From positions 1 to 64,000 of the forward strand of contig NZ_BOOK01000020.1 of NCBI RefSeq assembly GCF_016863195.1: a stretch of 64,000 bases of DNA, in the 5' to 3' direction. The position numbers were made by a program, and so were the translations under genes. The notes beneath the pieces were generated by a model. That model had not been told where the DNA came from and did no database searches. It saw only the letters and a list, made by a program, of their open reading frames with translations. This stretch comes from Paraplanobispora takensis. Its GTDB lineage: Bacteria > Actinomycetota > Actinomycetes > Streptosporangiales > Streptosporangiaceae. Shown here one piece after another: positions 27,861-39,135 of this stretch. Within the stretch, counting starts at the first letter, position 1, and each line of letters begins with the position of its first letter.

Positions 27861-28520
27861 ATGGACATCATCGTCAAGGGTCGGCACACCGGAGTGAGTG
27901 ACCGATTCCGCGACCATGTGACGACCAAGCTGGCCAGGATTGAGCGTCTGGACCACAAGCTCATCCGTGTTGACGTGGAGGTGTCCAAGGAGCGCAACCC
28001 GCGCATTCCCGACCAGCGGGAGCGGGTGGAACTCACGATTCACTCACGTGGCCCCGCGGTACGGGCCGAGGCCTCGGCCGACGACCGCTTCGCCGCACTC
28101 GACATAGCACTCGGCAAGCTCGAAGGAAGGCTCCGGCGCATCGCCGACCGGCGCAAGGTCCACCACGGCAACCACTGCCCCCCGTCGGTCGCCGAACTGA
28201 CCGCTTCCGCGCTGGCCCAGTCTCTCGAGGCGGAGCCCTTGCGGGTCCGCGTGGAGCCGGCCGAACCGGAGATGGACGTCGACTTCGACCTTCCCGAGGA
28301 CAAGACCATCGTCCCCATCGAGATGGACGGTGACGGGCCCCTCGTGGTCCGGGAGAAGTTCCACAAAGCCGAACCGATGACCATCGACCAGGCGCTCCTG
28401 GAGATGGAGCTGGTCGGCCACGACTTCTATCTCTTCCGAGACAAGGAGAGCGGACAGCCCAGTGTCGTCTACCTGCGGCGAGGATACAACTACGGCGTGT
28501 TGCGGCTCATCGAGCCCTGA
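27861..28520 (+). CDS. hpf: Long-form ribosome hibernation-promoting factor
   Basis: A 219-residue HPF/RaiA protein. The N-terminal domain (MDIIVKGRHTGVSDRFRDHV to about residue 100) binds the decoding region of the 30S subunit. An acidic linker and the C-terminal dimerisation domain follow (about 160-219: EPMTIDQALLEMELVGHDFYLF, SGQPSVVYLRRGYNYGVLRLI). The C-terminal domain pairs two ribosomes into 100S dimers. The ATG follows AAGGGGGG at 6 bp. It has a long leader with a probable structured RNA. The gene lies between the ComF-like gene and secA as in mycobacteria (Rv3241c). Confidence 0.95.
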   Translation: MDIIVKGRHTGVSDRFRDHVTTKLARIERLDHKLIRVDVEVSKERNPRIPDQRERVELTIHSRGPAVRAEASADDRFAALDIALGKLEGRLRRIADRRKVHHGNHCPPSVAELTASALAQSLEAEPLRVRVEPAEPEMDVDFDLPEDKTIVPIEMDGDGPLVVREKFHKAEPMTIDQALLEMELVGHDFYLFRDKESGQPSVVYLRRGYNYGVLRLIEP

Positions 28521-28615
28521 CCGCCCTGGCCGAAGACCCTCTCCGACCAACCCGAGGACCCGGAAAGCCGTGTAATCATGGCGGTCCAACGGCTCTGGCC
28601 CCCCGAGGAGGAGGC

Positions 28616-29320
28616 GTGACGGAACCCGACGAGGCGACCCGCACCACCGGGCGCGGCGAACCGATCCGCGTGCTGATCGTCGACGATCATGCGCTGATCC
28701 GCCGCAGCCTGGAGATGGCGCTGGCCGCGGAGGCGGATATCGAGGTGGTCGGCGAGGCCAGTGACGGTCAGGAGGCCGTCGAGCTCGCCGACCGCCTGAC
28801 ACCGGACGTCGTGCTCATGGACGTCCGCATGCCCCGGCGCAGCGGAATCGAGGCCACACGAGAGATCAAGGCCTCGGCACCGAGTGTCCGGATCATCATG
28901 CTGACGGTGAGCGACGAGGAGGAGGACCTCTTCGATGCGATCAAGGCAGGCGCCACCGGCTACCTGCTGAAGAACGTCCAGCTCGACGAGGTCCCCGAGG
29001 TCGTGCGAGGCGTCCACGAAGGGCAGTCGCTGATCAATCCGGCGATGGCCGCAAAACTGATCAACGAGTTCGCGAACATGAGCCGTAAGGAGGCCGAGCG
29101 CCCTCCGCAGTTACCCGTCCCCCGGTTGACCGACCGGGAGATGGAGGTGCTCCGCCTGGTGGCCAAGGGAATGAACAACCGCGAGATCGCCAAGCAGCTG
29201 TTCATCTCCGAGAACACCGTCAAGAACCACGTGCGCAACATCCTGGACAAGCTCCAGCTCCACTCCCGGATGGAAGCCGTGGTCTACGCGGTCCGCGAGC
29301 GCATGCTCGAGATCACCTGA
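28616..29320 (+). CDS. NarL/LuxR-type response regulator
   Basis: A 234-residue regulator with receiver phosphoacceptor Asp69 (VVLMDVRMP), the conserved Lys in GYLLKNV, and a LuxR-type HTH (LTDREMEVLRLVAKGMNNREIA, then NTVKNHVRNILDKL). It has no kinase gene beside it, so it is an orphan in this window. The GTG follows GGAGGAGG at 2-5 bp. It is 95 bp downstream of hpf and may be cotranscribed. Association with the hibernation gene suggests control by growth state; that is inference. Confidence 0.92.
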   Translation: MTEPDEATRTTGRGEPIRVLIVDDHALIRRSLEMALAAEADIEVVGEASDGQEAVELADRLTPDVVLMDVRMPRRSGIEATREIKASAPSVRIIMLTVSDEEEDLFDAIKAGATGYLLKNVQLDEVPEVVRGVHEGQSLINPAMAAKLINEFANMSRKEAERPPQLPVPRLTDREMEVLRLVAKGMNNREIAKQLFISENTVKNHVRNILDKLQLHSRMEAVVYAVRERMLEIT

Positions 29321-29415
29321 CCCGCGGTGGCCGGTCCCCGGCCACCGCATCCCCATCCCGAGCCACGCACCCCCCAAAGACGATGAAGCCGGTACGGCGA
29401 GGTCGGCGCCGGATG

Positions 29416-29837
29416 CGGCGCGGATTCAAGCCAGGGCCCGGTGCCGGTACGGCGAGACGCCGTGACCGACGCCCCTGTACGGCGGCAGCGTCTCCCCACA
29501 CGCTCGACCCCGGGTGCCCCGCCCATCGGCGCCGGTACGGCGAGACGGGGTACGGAGGTGATCGGCGCCGGGTGTACGGCGGCCAGGCCGAGGTGCATGG
29601 TCGTGCTGTGCGGGCAGGTGTTCCGGCCGGCCGTCTCAGCCGGCCTCTGGTGCATTCAGGCCTCCGGCCTGATGAACGAGGCAGTGACTGAGACGGCCGG
29701 CCGGAACAGCCACCCGCACAGCGCGACCATGTCCCCCACCACAACAGACCGGAGCCGCCCGCCGTACGAACGGCGCCGGCCGCCGCCGTCCGACGCCTCG
29801 CCGTACCGGCGCCGGGCTCTGGCTTGAGTCCGCGCCG
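29416..29837. repeat. Nested imperfect inverted repeat (about 420 bp) filling an intergenic gap
   Basis: The 536-bp gap 29321-29856 has no gene. It contains an outer inverted pair, 29416-29459 against 29794-29837 (40 of 44 positions match, all four differences transitions). An inner pair is 29599-29639 against 29688-29728 (37 of 41 match). A central hairpin TCAGGCC-TCC-GGCCTGA is at 29656-29672. Spaces between arms hold further CCGGTACGGCG units. The spacers differ in length (139 and 65 bp), so the element is asymmetric. It could be a decayed miniature transposon, a large terminator or a structured transcript. No transposase or clear target duplication is seen. Confidence 0.75.
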
Positions 29838-29856
29838 TACCGGCGCCGGGCCGGGA

Positions 29857-31035
29857 TCAGGTGATCGCGGTCAGGACGGCCTCCCGGAGGGCGGGGTCGG
29901 CGCGGTCGATGTGGATGGTGTCGCAGCCGACCCAGGTGGCGGCCTCGCGGAGGGCGGTGGCCAGGGGTTCCACTGCTTTGCGGGGGTCGATGCCGGGTTC
30001 GAGGCCGATCTGGCGGGCGATCAAGGTGGAGCCCTCGCGGGCGGGGTCGACGCGGGCGATCAGCCGGCCGCCGGTGAGGACGGGCATCGTGAAGTAGCCG
30101 TGGACGCGTTTGTCCTTGGGGACGTAGGCCTCCAGACGGTGGTTGAAGCCGAACACGCGGGCGGTCCGGGCGCGGTCCCAGATGAGGGAGTCGAACGGGG
30201 ACAGCAGGGTGGTGCGGTGGCGGCCCCGCGGAGGGACCTCCAGGGCCGCGGGGTCGGCCCAGGCGGTCGCCGAGCGGCCGGTCCAGCCAGCGACCTGGAC
30301 GGGGACGAGGCCGGTGGCGCCGTCGAGCAGGGCGGTGTCCAGGATCGCGGCGTGTGTGGCCCTCAGCCGCAGGAAGTCGACCAGGTCGGCGCGGGTGGCG
30401 ACGCCGAGGGCGCGGCCGGCGATGCGGGCGAGGCGGACGACGCATTCGGTGTCGGAGGGGTCCTCGCCCAGCAGGTGCGCGGGCACGGCGCGCTCGGCCA
30501 GGTCGTAGACGCGGCGCCAGCCCACCCGGCGGGTGCAGACGACCTCGCCGGTGTCCAGCAGCCACTCGATGGCGATCTTCGAGTCGGACCAGTCCCACCA
30601 GGGGCCGCCGTTCTTGGCGCCGCCGATGTCGGTGGTCGTGACGGGGCCACTCTCCCGGACCTTCTCCAGCACCTTGTCCACGGTCGGCGGGACCTCGTGC
30701 CAGCGGAACTTCCTGGCCCGGAACGCGCGGCGGCGGAAGGCGTAGAGGGGCCAGTCCTCGATGGGCAGCACGCACGCGGCGTGACACCAGTATTCGAAGG
30801 CGCGGGCGGGCTCGTCCCAGTAGGCCCGCTCGACCTTCTGCCTGCCGACGGCGCCGAGCCGCGCGTAGGCGACGAGCTCGTGGGAGCGCGCCAGCACGGA
30901 GATCGTGTCGAGCTGCACGGCTCCCAGGCGGCGCAGGGTCGCCGTCGCGCCGCCGCGGCGGGTGTCGGCGCCCAGGAACCCCTGGGCGCGCAGGATGATC
31001 CGGCGGGCCTCGTCGGCCGAGAGGCTCAGAGTCAT
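29857..31035 (-). CDS. YcaQ-like winged-helix DNA-binding protein
   Basis: A 392-residue protein of the winged helix DNA-binding (HTH_42, YcaQ/AlkX) family. The N-terminal motif is LRRLGAVQLDTISVLARSHEL, the central part has WYWCHAA-like EYWCHAACVLPIEDWP, and the C-terminal domain contains LLSPFDSLIWDRAR and KRVHGYFTMPVL. E. coli YcaQ is a DNA glycosylase that unhooks interstrand crosslinks; that activity is likely but not proven for this branch. The ATG at 31035 has GGAG 7 bp upstream and matches the family start; an in-frame ATG at 31074 lacks one. It faces the inverted-repeat region downstream. Confidence 0.87.
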   Translation of the reverse strand: MTLSLSADEARRIILRAQGFLGADTRRGGATATLRRLGAVQLDTISVLARSHELVAYARLGAVGRQKVERAYWDEPARAFEYWCHAACVLPIEDWPLYAFRRRAFRARKFRWHEVPPTVDKVLEKVRESGPVTTTDIGGAKNGGPWWDWSDSKIAIEWLLDTGEVVCTRRVGWRRVYDLAERAVPAHLLGEDPSDTECVVRLARIAGRALGVATRADLVDFLRLRATHAAILDTALLDGATGLVPVQVAGWTGRSATAWADPAALEVPPRGRHRTTLLSPFDSLIWDRARTARVFGFNHRLEAYVPKDKRVHGYFTMPVLTGGRLIARVDPAREGSTLIARQIGLEPGIDPRKAVEPLATALREAATWVGCDTIHIDRADPALREAVLTAIT

Positions 31036-31155
31036 GACCGCTCCAGGGGGAGGCGGGGCGTCGTTCCGCGGCACGTCTGCATGACGCCGAGGTTAGCGCT
31101 TCACACCGACGAAATTGCTATGCCGGTGTCGGACGAGGCGGAACCCGCGTGGAGA

Positions 31156-31407
31156 TCAGTCGAGGACGCCGTCGGAGTGCTCGAAGGGCGCGCGGGGGGA
31201 GTCGAGGACGACGTCCTTGAACGCGCCGAAGAACAGGAGCAGGGCGCCGCCCATCATGCAGACCGCGACGCCCATCCAGAACACGAGCCAGTTGGGTCCG
31301 GCGGTCAGCGCGATCCCGCCGATGGCGAAGCCCAGCAGACTCACGGTGACGGCCAGCCAGGAAAGGGCCCTGCCTGCGTGGGAGGCGCCGGGTGGAGTCT
31401 CCGCCAT
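31156..31407 (-). CDS. Small two-TM membrane protein
   Basis: An 83-residue protein with two hydrophobic segments (ALSWLAVTVSLLGFAIGGIAL and WLVFWMGVAVCMMGGALLLFFG). They are separated by a short loop TAGPN, with a charged C-terminus. AGGAG lies 8 bp before the ATG. Small proteins of this size and topology often sit beside secA in Streptosporangiales, but I know no function. It is divergent from secA, and the 289 bp between holds the secA promoter. Confidence 0.7.
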   Translation of the reverse strand: MAETPPGASHAGRALSWLAVTVSLLGFAIGGIALTAGPNWLVFWMGVAVCMMGGALLLFFGAFKDVVLDSPRAPFEHSDGVLD

Positions 31408-31614
31408 GATCGTTTCTCCTCGCGCAGCGGGCTGTGCTTCCGGACGCGCCGGAGGGATTTTCCGGACGTGCTTCCGGGGCTGTTTCAGGTGTGAGGTGTG
31501 ATAGTCGGCGCCATACCCCCTCACGCAGGCCGTACTCCCATAAAAAGGGCACGGGGAACTGTGCGGGCGGTAAGAGCGTCGTCCATGGTGGCTGTGTCTG
31601 GTGGTGGAACCGCC

Positions 31615-31620
31615 TACGAT
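31615..31620 (+). promoter_or_regulatory. Candidate -10 element of secA
   Basis: TACGAT about 77 bp before the secA GTG. It would give a leader of about 70 nt. The -35 is unclear. The rest of the 289-bp divergent region shows nothing specific. Confidence 0.25.
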
Positions 31621-31696
31621 GGCAGCGGAGAACCATGTCTCGTCCTCATCCGGGCCCCTGAAGGCCGCGGAAGACCTGCGAGGAGCTTTACCTAAA

Positions 31697-34483
<2,787 letters not shown>

Positions 34484-34502
34484 TCCGTCGAGAGACGACA
34501 GG

Positions 34503-34533
34503 AGGGCCCGCACCCCGCAGGGGTGCGGGCCCT
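34503..34533 (+). terminator. Strong hairpin terminator of secA
   Basis: AGGGCCCGCACCCC and GGGGTGCGGGCCCT form a perfect 14-bp stem with loop GCA, 20 bp after the secA stop. It is followed by TTTCGCG. Confidence 0.85.
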
Positions 34534-34684
34534 TTCGCGTTCCGGCCGGAGTCCTGCCGCTTCCGGCCGGGACCTCTCCGCCTTCCCGGGTGCGGCGCGC
34601 GGCGTCGGACAGGAGGCGCTCAGAGCGCGCGGTCAGGCCGCGCGCTCAAGACATGCGGTCCGGGTGTGCGGTCGGGGGGTGTGG

Positions 34685-35191
34685 TCAGGGAGTCGTCTCG
34701 AACTCCGTGCACAGCCACTGCACGCCCCTGCGCTCCAGCCGCAGGGCCAGGCCGCGGTGGCGTTCGCCGCAGCGGACCAGCACGCACATCTCCACCACCC
34801 CGTCGCCCGGCTGGGACAGGTGGAGCCGGCCGATCCGCGGCGGGCACGCGCAGTCGAAGACCCTGCCGGCGCGGACCAGCTCGGTCCGGGTGCGGGCGGT
34901 GGTATGGCGGAAGACGCTGGAGGGCGGCCGCCTGCCTGCCAGGATCTCGGCGAAGGCCTGCCCGAGGGCCCGCAGCCGCCGCTCGTCCGGGACGGCCCCC
35001 GCCGGTCCCCACACCAGCGGGCGCCCGGCCCGCGGCTCGGCGGGCTCGCCGTTCAGGGCGAGCGTCCCCTGCACGTACGGCGGAGCGGCCGGCCGGGCGG
35101 CTCCCGAGGGGCGCTCGTCGTCGTAGGGCGGCTCGGCGGAGGGGGAGGAGACGATCCTGGGGAGGGACGCCGGTCGTGGAGGGCGTGACAT
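34685..35191 (-). CDS. Rv3235-family protein
   Basis: A 168-residue soluble protein. The first 60 residues are Pro/Ser-rich and likely disordered. The C-terminal 100 residues match the Rv3235 family: an LRALGQAFAEILAGRRPPSSV helix, TTARTRTELVRAGRVF, and a beta hairpin ending GVQWLCTEFET. The family lies near secA in many actinobacteria and its function is unknown. It is convergent with secA, separated by the terminator at 34503. The start is the ATG MSRPPRPASLPR. Confidence 0.85.
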   Translation of the reverse strand: MSRPPRPASLPRIVSSPSAEPPYDDERPSGAARPAAPPYVQGTLALNGEPAEPRAGRPLVWGPAGAVPDERRLRALGQAFAEILAGRRPPSSVFRHTTARTRTELVRAGRVFDCACPPRIGRLHLSQPGDGVVEMCVLVRCGERHRGLALRLERRGVQWLCTEFETTP

Positions 35192-35414
35192 GGCGACTCG
35201 ATTCTCGTCGGGAGACCTGACGCATCTAGGAGTTTGCGGTCCCCCGCGCAGATACCTGCGGCTCCAACTTCCCGGAGATCGGCGCCGTTTCGCCCCCTGG
35301 CGAGGAGAAGATCCTGTGAAGCTGGAGTGGTGCGGGCCCGCCCGGGACGGGGTTGCGGCGCGGTTCCCGGTCTCCGGCGGATAGCCGAAACACCACCCGG
35401 CCGGAAACCCCGGC

Positions 35415-35443
35415 TGAGGGGACGCCCGCCGGAGCGTCCCTCA
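35415..35443 (-). terminator. Hairpin overlapping the PTS IIC stop codon
   Basis: TGAGGGGACGC against GCGTCCCTCA forms 10 bp with one bulged G and an 8-nt loop. The stem includes the stop codon of the IIC gene on the minus strand (35441-35443). It is a probable terminator of that gene. The rest of the 249-bp gap (35192-35440) shows no feature. Confidence 0.45.
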
Positions 35444-36781
35444 GGGGCGCCTGGCGGTGGTGGTGCCCGTCTCTCCGCTCTCCGCGTCGGGCTCGGGCTC
35501 CCGGCCCGGGGTCATGATGTTCAGCCGCCTGATCAGGAAACTGAAGACGACGTAGTAGATCACCGCGTAGACCAGCCCCATCACGATGAGGACCGGGATC
35601 CCCCGCGCGTTGGCGGCGGTGCCGTACAGGCCGAGGTCGATCAGGCCGGAGGAGAAACTGAAGGCGAGCTTGACGCCCAGGGCCGAGGCCACCGCGAGGG
35701 AGACGCCGGTCAGGACGATGTGCACCACGAACAGGACCGGCGCCACGAAGATGAAGGCGAACTCGATGGGCTCGGTGATCCCGGTGAGGAACGCGGTGAG
35801 CGCGGCGGAGATCATGATGGAGCCGACCGCGGTACGGCGGTGCGCGGGGGCGGCCCGCCAGATGGCGATCGCCGCGGCGGGCAGGCCGAACATCAGGATG
35901 GGATAGAACCCGGCCTCGAAGCCGCCGTAGCCCTGGACGCCGTTGTTGAAGCAGACCAGGTCGCCGGCGAGATGTTTGCCGGCCGTCGTCACGCACTCGG
36001 GGACCTGGGTCCACACGACGTTGTTGACGATGTGGTGCAGGCCCAGGGGGATCAGGGTGCGGTTGACCATGCCGTAGATCCCGGCGCCGAGGGTGCTGTT
36101 CTCGGCGAGCCAGGTGCCGAAGGCGCGCACCCAGCCGCCCACGACCGGCCAGACGAAGCCGAAGAACACCCCGATCACCAGTCCGGCGAAGGCGGTGAGG
36201 ATCGGCACCAGGCGGCGGCCGCTGAAGAAGGCCAGGGCGGTGGGCAGCTTGGTGCGGTAGAAGCGCTGCCAGAGCAGGGCGGAGACGACGCCCATCACGA
36301 TGCCGCCGAGCACCCGGGTGGGGTTCTGCGCGCCGAGGTTGAGCACCACCTGCGGGACGGCCGGGTCGGCGTCGTCGAAGACCCGGGTGGTGATCGACCC
36401 CTTCAGCGTCTCGTCGAACATGATGAAGAACATGTTCATGCTGACGGCGTGGAAGACCAGATAGCCGACCAGCGCGGCCAGCGCGGTGGAACCGTCGGCC
36501 TTGCGGGCGAACCCGATGGCCACGCCGATCGCGAACAGGATCGGCAGGTTGTCGAAGAGCGTGCCGCCCGCGGTGCCCAGGACGCGGGCGACGTCGTCGA
36601 GGAAAGCGTTGTCCGTCCGGCCGAGAAGGTCGTCCTGGCCGAGCCGGAGCAGCAGACCGGCGGCCGGCAGGACCGCGATCGGGAGCATGAGGGAGCGGCC
36701 CAGGCGCTGGAGCACGCTCATCACGGCTGATCCGGACGTGGACGGGGCCGGGAGGCCCGCGTCCGCTGAGGCGGAACTCAT
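35441..36781 (-). CDS. PTS transporter subunit IIC, N-acetylglucosamine/glucose type
   Basis: A 446-residue membrane permease with about ten hydrophobic segments. It starts at LGRSLMLPIAVLPAAGLLLRLGQ, typical of the GlcNAc branch of glucose-family EIIC. The conserved region around ITEPIEFAFIFVAPVLF (about residue 335) contains the sugar-binding E. No IIB domain is fused; the IIB is a separate gene at 38851. The ATG at 36781 is preferred over 36796 because the upstream ATG overlaps the GGAGG ribosome binding site. The gene follows the dasR-like gene on the same strand by 35 bp. The role is uptake and phosphorylation of GlcNAc; the substrate call is inference from sequence type and context. Confidence 0.88.
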   Translation of the reverse strand: MSSASADAGLPAPSTSGSAVMSVLQRLGRSLMLPIAVLPAAGLLLRLGQDDLLGRTDNAFLDDVARVLGTAGGTLFDNLPILFAIGVAIGFARKADGSTALAALVGYLVFHAVSMNMFFIMFDETLKGSITTRVFDDADPAVPQVVLNLGAQNPTRVLGGIVMGVVSALLWQRFYRTKLPTALAFFSGRRLVPILTAFAGLVIGVFFGFVWPVVGGWVRAFGTWLAENSTLGAGIYGMVNRTLIPLGLHHIVNNVVWTQVPECVTTAGKHLAGDLVCFNNGVQGYGGFEAGFYPILMFGLPAAAIAIWRAAPAHRRTAVGSIMISAALTAFLTGITEPIEFAFIFVAPVLFVVHIVLTGVSLAVASALGVKLAFSFSSGLIDLGLYGTAANARGIPVLIVMGLVYAVIYYVVFSFLIRRLNIMTPGREPEPDAESGETGTTTARRP

Positions 36782-36816
36782 CGGACTTTCCTCCATGGGA
36801 CGGGAACGGGAGGAGG

Positions 36817-37557
36817 TCAGGTGCGGCGTGCCGGGGTCTCCAGGATCGTACGGAGCTGGTAGCGGTCGGCGCGATAGGTGGAGATCCCCAGTTCGGCGCA
36901 GACGCCCCCGGCGAACGAGCGCTGTTGCAGCAGCAGCACGGCCCCGCCGCGCGGCAGCTTCAGCAGGTCGGCGTCGTCGGGGTCGGCGATGCCGGCGTCG
37001 ATGGTGAGCTCACCCGCGTCGAGCATCAGACCGTAGTGGGCCTCCAGCAGTTCGTACAGCGAGCGGCCGGTCAGGTCGTGGGAGTCGAGGTCCGGCGCGA
37101 GGGCGACCGGGATGTGGGACCGCTCGATGCACATGGGCTCGCCGGCCGCGGTGCGCAGCCGTTCGATGAAGTGCACCTCGTCGCCCGGCTGGATGCCGAG
37201 CTCGCGGGCGAGGTGCGCACTGGCCCGGACCACCCGGCGGTCCAGGTCGCGCGAGCCGGGCTCCATGCCGCGGGAGCGCATCTCGTCGCTGAACGAGGTC
37301 AGCCGCAGCGCCATCTCTATCTTGGGCCGGGCCACGAAGGTGCCCTTGCCCGCCACGCGCTGCAGCCTGCCCTCGGAGACCAGATGGTCGACCGCCTGCC
37401 GCACGGTCATCCGCGACAGCCCGAAGCGCTGGCAGAGCTCGCGCTCCGACGGGATCGCCGTGCCGATGGCCAGCTCGTGGCTCTCGATGAGATCGAGCAG
37501 GATCTCACGGAGCTGGAAGTACTTGGGTACGGGGCTGTCCGGATCGATCTGAGCCAC
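36817..37557 (-). CDS. dasR: GntR/HutC-family regulator, DasR-like
   Basis: A 246-residue repressor. The GntR winged helix (residues 10-75: SPVPKYFQLREILLDLIE, IPSERELCQRFGLSRMTVRQAVDHL) is followed by a HutC-type effector domain (GDEVHFIERLRTAAGEPMCIERSHIP). In streptomycetes DasR binds TGGTCTAGACCA-like sites and is released by glucosamine-6-P. Here two such sites lie in the same locus (37610-37631, 39718-39733). The GTG follows AAGGAT at 3 bp. The symbol is given because of sequence type, operators and PTS context; a paralogue cannot be excluded. Confidence 0.82.
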   Translation of the reverse strand: MAQIDPDSPVPKYFQLREILLDLIESHELAIGTAIPSERELCQRFGLSRMTVRQAVDHLVSEGRLQRVAGKGTFVARPKIEMALRLTSFSDEMRSRGMEPGSRDLDRRVVRASAHLARELGIQPGDEVHFIERLRTAAGEPMCIERSHIPVALAPDLDSHDLTGRSLYELLEAHYGLMLDAGELTIDAGIADPDDADLLKLPRGGAVLLLQQRSFAGGVCAELGISTYRADRYQLRTILETPARRT

Positions 37558-37609
37558 GGGATCCTTCCCCCTCTCGATTCCGAGATGTCCAATGGGTTAT
37601 GGTTTGCAC

Positions 37610-37631
37610 TGGTCTAGTCCGGACTAGACCA
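37610..37631. promoter_or_regulatory. 22-bp perfect palindrome, dre-like operator
   Basis: TGGTCTAGTCC followed by its exact reverse complement. It contains both halves of the DasR site (TGGTCTAG and CTAGACCA) but with TCCGGA inserted at the centre. It sits between the dasR-like gene (start 37557) and the SIS gene (start 37739), so it can control both directions. Confidence 0.75.
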
Positions 37632-37738
37632 CAGGCCGGAAAAGGGTGTCAACGTACGGACCGGCGACGGATCGATAACGGCCCGATCTCGCCTGCCCCG
37701 CCGAAGGACGCCTGCCCCCACCGAAGGATGAGCGAGTT

Positions 37739-38773
37739 ATGACGACCAAGATGCGCAGCGAGATCGCCGAGCAGCCCGCTGCGTTGCAGGCCACGCTGGA
37801 CGCCCTCCTCCCCAGGGTCGGGGAGGTGGAACGGCTCGCGGGGCAGACTCGTCAGCTGCTGTTCATCGCCCGTGGCACCTCCGACAACGCCGCAGTCTAC
37901 GGCCGTTACCTCGCCGAGGCACACACGGGCCGTCTGTCCACCCTCGCCGCGCCCTCGATCGCGACCACCTACCGCCGCAAGCTGGACCTCGACGGCGTGC
38001 TGGCCGTGGGCCTGTCCCAGTCCGGCAGGACCGAGGAGATCGTCGAGACCCTGGCCTGGGCCAAGGAGTGCGGCGCCAAGACCGTGGCGATCACCAACGG
38101 CGGCGAGCAGAGCCCGCTGGCCCAGGCCGCCGACCTGGCCCTGTGCACGCTCGCGGGCGAGGAGAAGGCCGTTCCGGCCACCAAGACCTACACCACCCAG
38201 CTCGCCGCGCTGGCCGTGCTCGCCCTCGGTCTGGGCGCCGACGTCGACCCCGCCGACCTGCAGCGCGTCCCCGAGGCCGTGGACAAGCTGATCGGCGATC
38301 CGGGAGACCTGGAGGCGGTCGTCGAGGGCCTGGCCGACAAGCCCGGCGTCGTGGTCTCCGGCCGCGGCCTGGCCTTCTCCACCGCGCTGGAGACGGCCCT
38401 CAAGCTCAAGGAGGCCTGCTACCTGCACGCCATGGGCCTGTCCTACGCCGACCTGCTGCACGGCCCGATCGCCGTGGTCGACGAGGACACCCCGGCCATC
38501 CTGGTCGCGGCCGGCGAGGGCCCCACCCTGGCGGGCACCGTGGCGCTGGCCGAGCGGGTCACCGGCGCCGGCGCCGCGGCCTTCACCGTCGGCGGCGGCG
38601 CCGCGCTCGCGGGGGCCGCGACGGCCGCTCTGAACGGCCCGGACCTGCCGGAGTGGGTGGCGCCCCTCGGCCTGGTCGTCCCCGGCCAGTTGCTGACCGA
38701 GGCCCTCGCGCGCAGGCTGGGCATCGACCCCGACGCGCCGCGGGGTCTCAACAAGGTCACCCAGACCGACTGA
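37739..38773 (+). CDS. SIS-domain protein, probable glucosamine-6-P deaminase (NagB-II) type
   Basis: A 344-residue protein with two SIS domains. The first has FIARGTSDNAAVYGRYL and LSQSGRTEEIVETL, the second VVSGRGLAFSTALETALKLKE and SYADLLHGPIAVV. This resembles the isomerase half of GlmS without the glutaminase domain, the make-up of AgaS/NagB-II deaminases that convert glucosamine-6-P to fructose-6-P and ammonia. The context (GlcNAc-type PTS, DasR operator upstream) supports that. A GlmS-like role cannot be excluded. The start ATG follows GAAGGATGAG. Confidence 0.83.
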   Translation: MTTKMRSEIAEQPAALQATLDALLPRVGEVERLAGQTRQLLFIARGTSDNAAVYGRYLAEAHTGRLSTLAAPSIATTYRRKLDLDGVLAVGLSQSGRTEEIVETLAWAKECGAKTVAITNGGEQSPLAQAADLALCTLAGEEKAVPATKTYTTQLAALAVLALGLGADVDPADLQRVPEAVDKLIGDPGDLEAVVEGLADKPGVVVSGRGLAFSTALETALKLKEACYLHAMGLSYADLLHGPIAVVDEDTPAILVAAGEGPTLAGTVALAERVTGAGAAAFTVGGGAALAGAATAALNGPDLPEWVAPLGLVVPGQLLTEALARRLGIDPDAPRGLNKVTQTD

Positions 38774-38850
38774 GATCACCGGGTCGTCTAGCCTGGTCAG
38801 GGCTCCGGTCACGGCCCCAGGAGGGTGACCGAGAACATCAGGAGGACGAC

Positions 38851-39087
38851 ATGGCGGCAGACGCGAACGCGATCATCGCGGGCCTCGGCGGTGCGGACAA
38901 CATCATCGAGATCGAGCCGTGCATCACGAGGCTCCGCACCGAGGTGCGCGACGCCTCCAGGGTCGACCAGGCGGCCCTGCGGGCCGCCGGAGCCCACGGC
39001 GTCATGGCCGCGGGCAACGTGGTCCAGGTGGTCGTGGGCCCCGAGGCCGACACGATCGCCGACGACATCGAGGACATCATCGGCTGA
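38851..39087 (+). CDS. PTS IIB component, glucose/GlcNAc type
   Basis: A 78-residue stand-alone EIIB domain. The phosphorylated Cys is Cys24 in IEIEPCITRLRTEVRD, the family signature. AGGAGG lies 5 bp before the ATG. It should accept phosphate from the IIA at 39136 and pass it to sugar bound by the IIC at 35441. It is 77 bp after the SIS gene and 48 bp before IIA, so probably cotranscribed. Confidence 0.93.
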   Translation: MAADANAIIAGLGGADNIIEIEPCITRLRTEVRDASRVDQAALRAAGAHGVMAAGNVVQVVVGPEADTIADDIEDIIG

Positions 39088-39135
39088 GGGACGCCGGGCG
39101 GTCCCCGTCCGGGAGGGGACCGTCGAGGGGGTGTG

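Noticed and set aside
29384-29691. Small coding frame inside the inverted-repeat region
   Set aside because: The translation is Arg/Gly/Pro-rich with no motif, there is no ribosome binding site, and the DNA is explained by inverted and direct repeats.
29416-29837. Insertion sequence
   Set aside because: There is no transposase remnant, the arms are unequal in spacing, and no flanking target duplication can be seen. Only a non-autonomous or decayed element remains possible.
35190-35384. 64-residue frame between the Rv3235-type gene and PTS IIC
   Set aside because: It starts at the Rv3235-type gene start on the other strand, lacks a ribosome binding site and has no similarity or structure that suggests a protein.
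36782-36796. Upstream ATG for the PTS IIC gene
   Set aside because: This ATG sits directly on the GGAGG that serves the ATG at 36781, and the five extra residues (MEESP) are simply the translated ribosome binding site.
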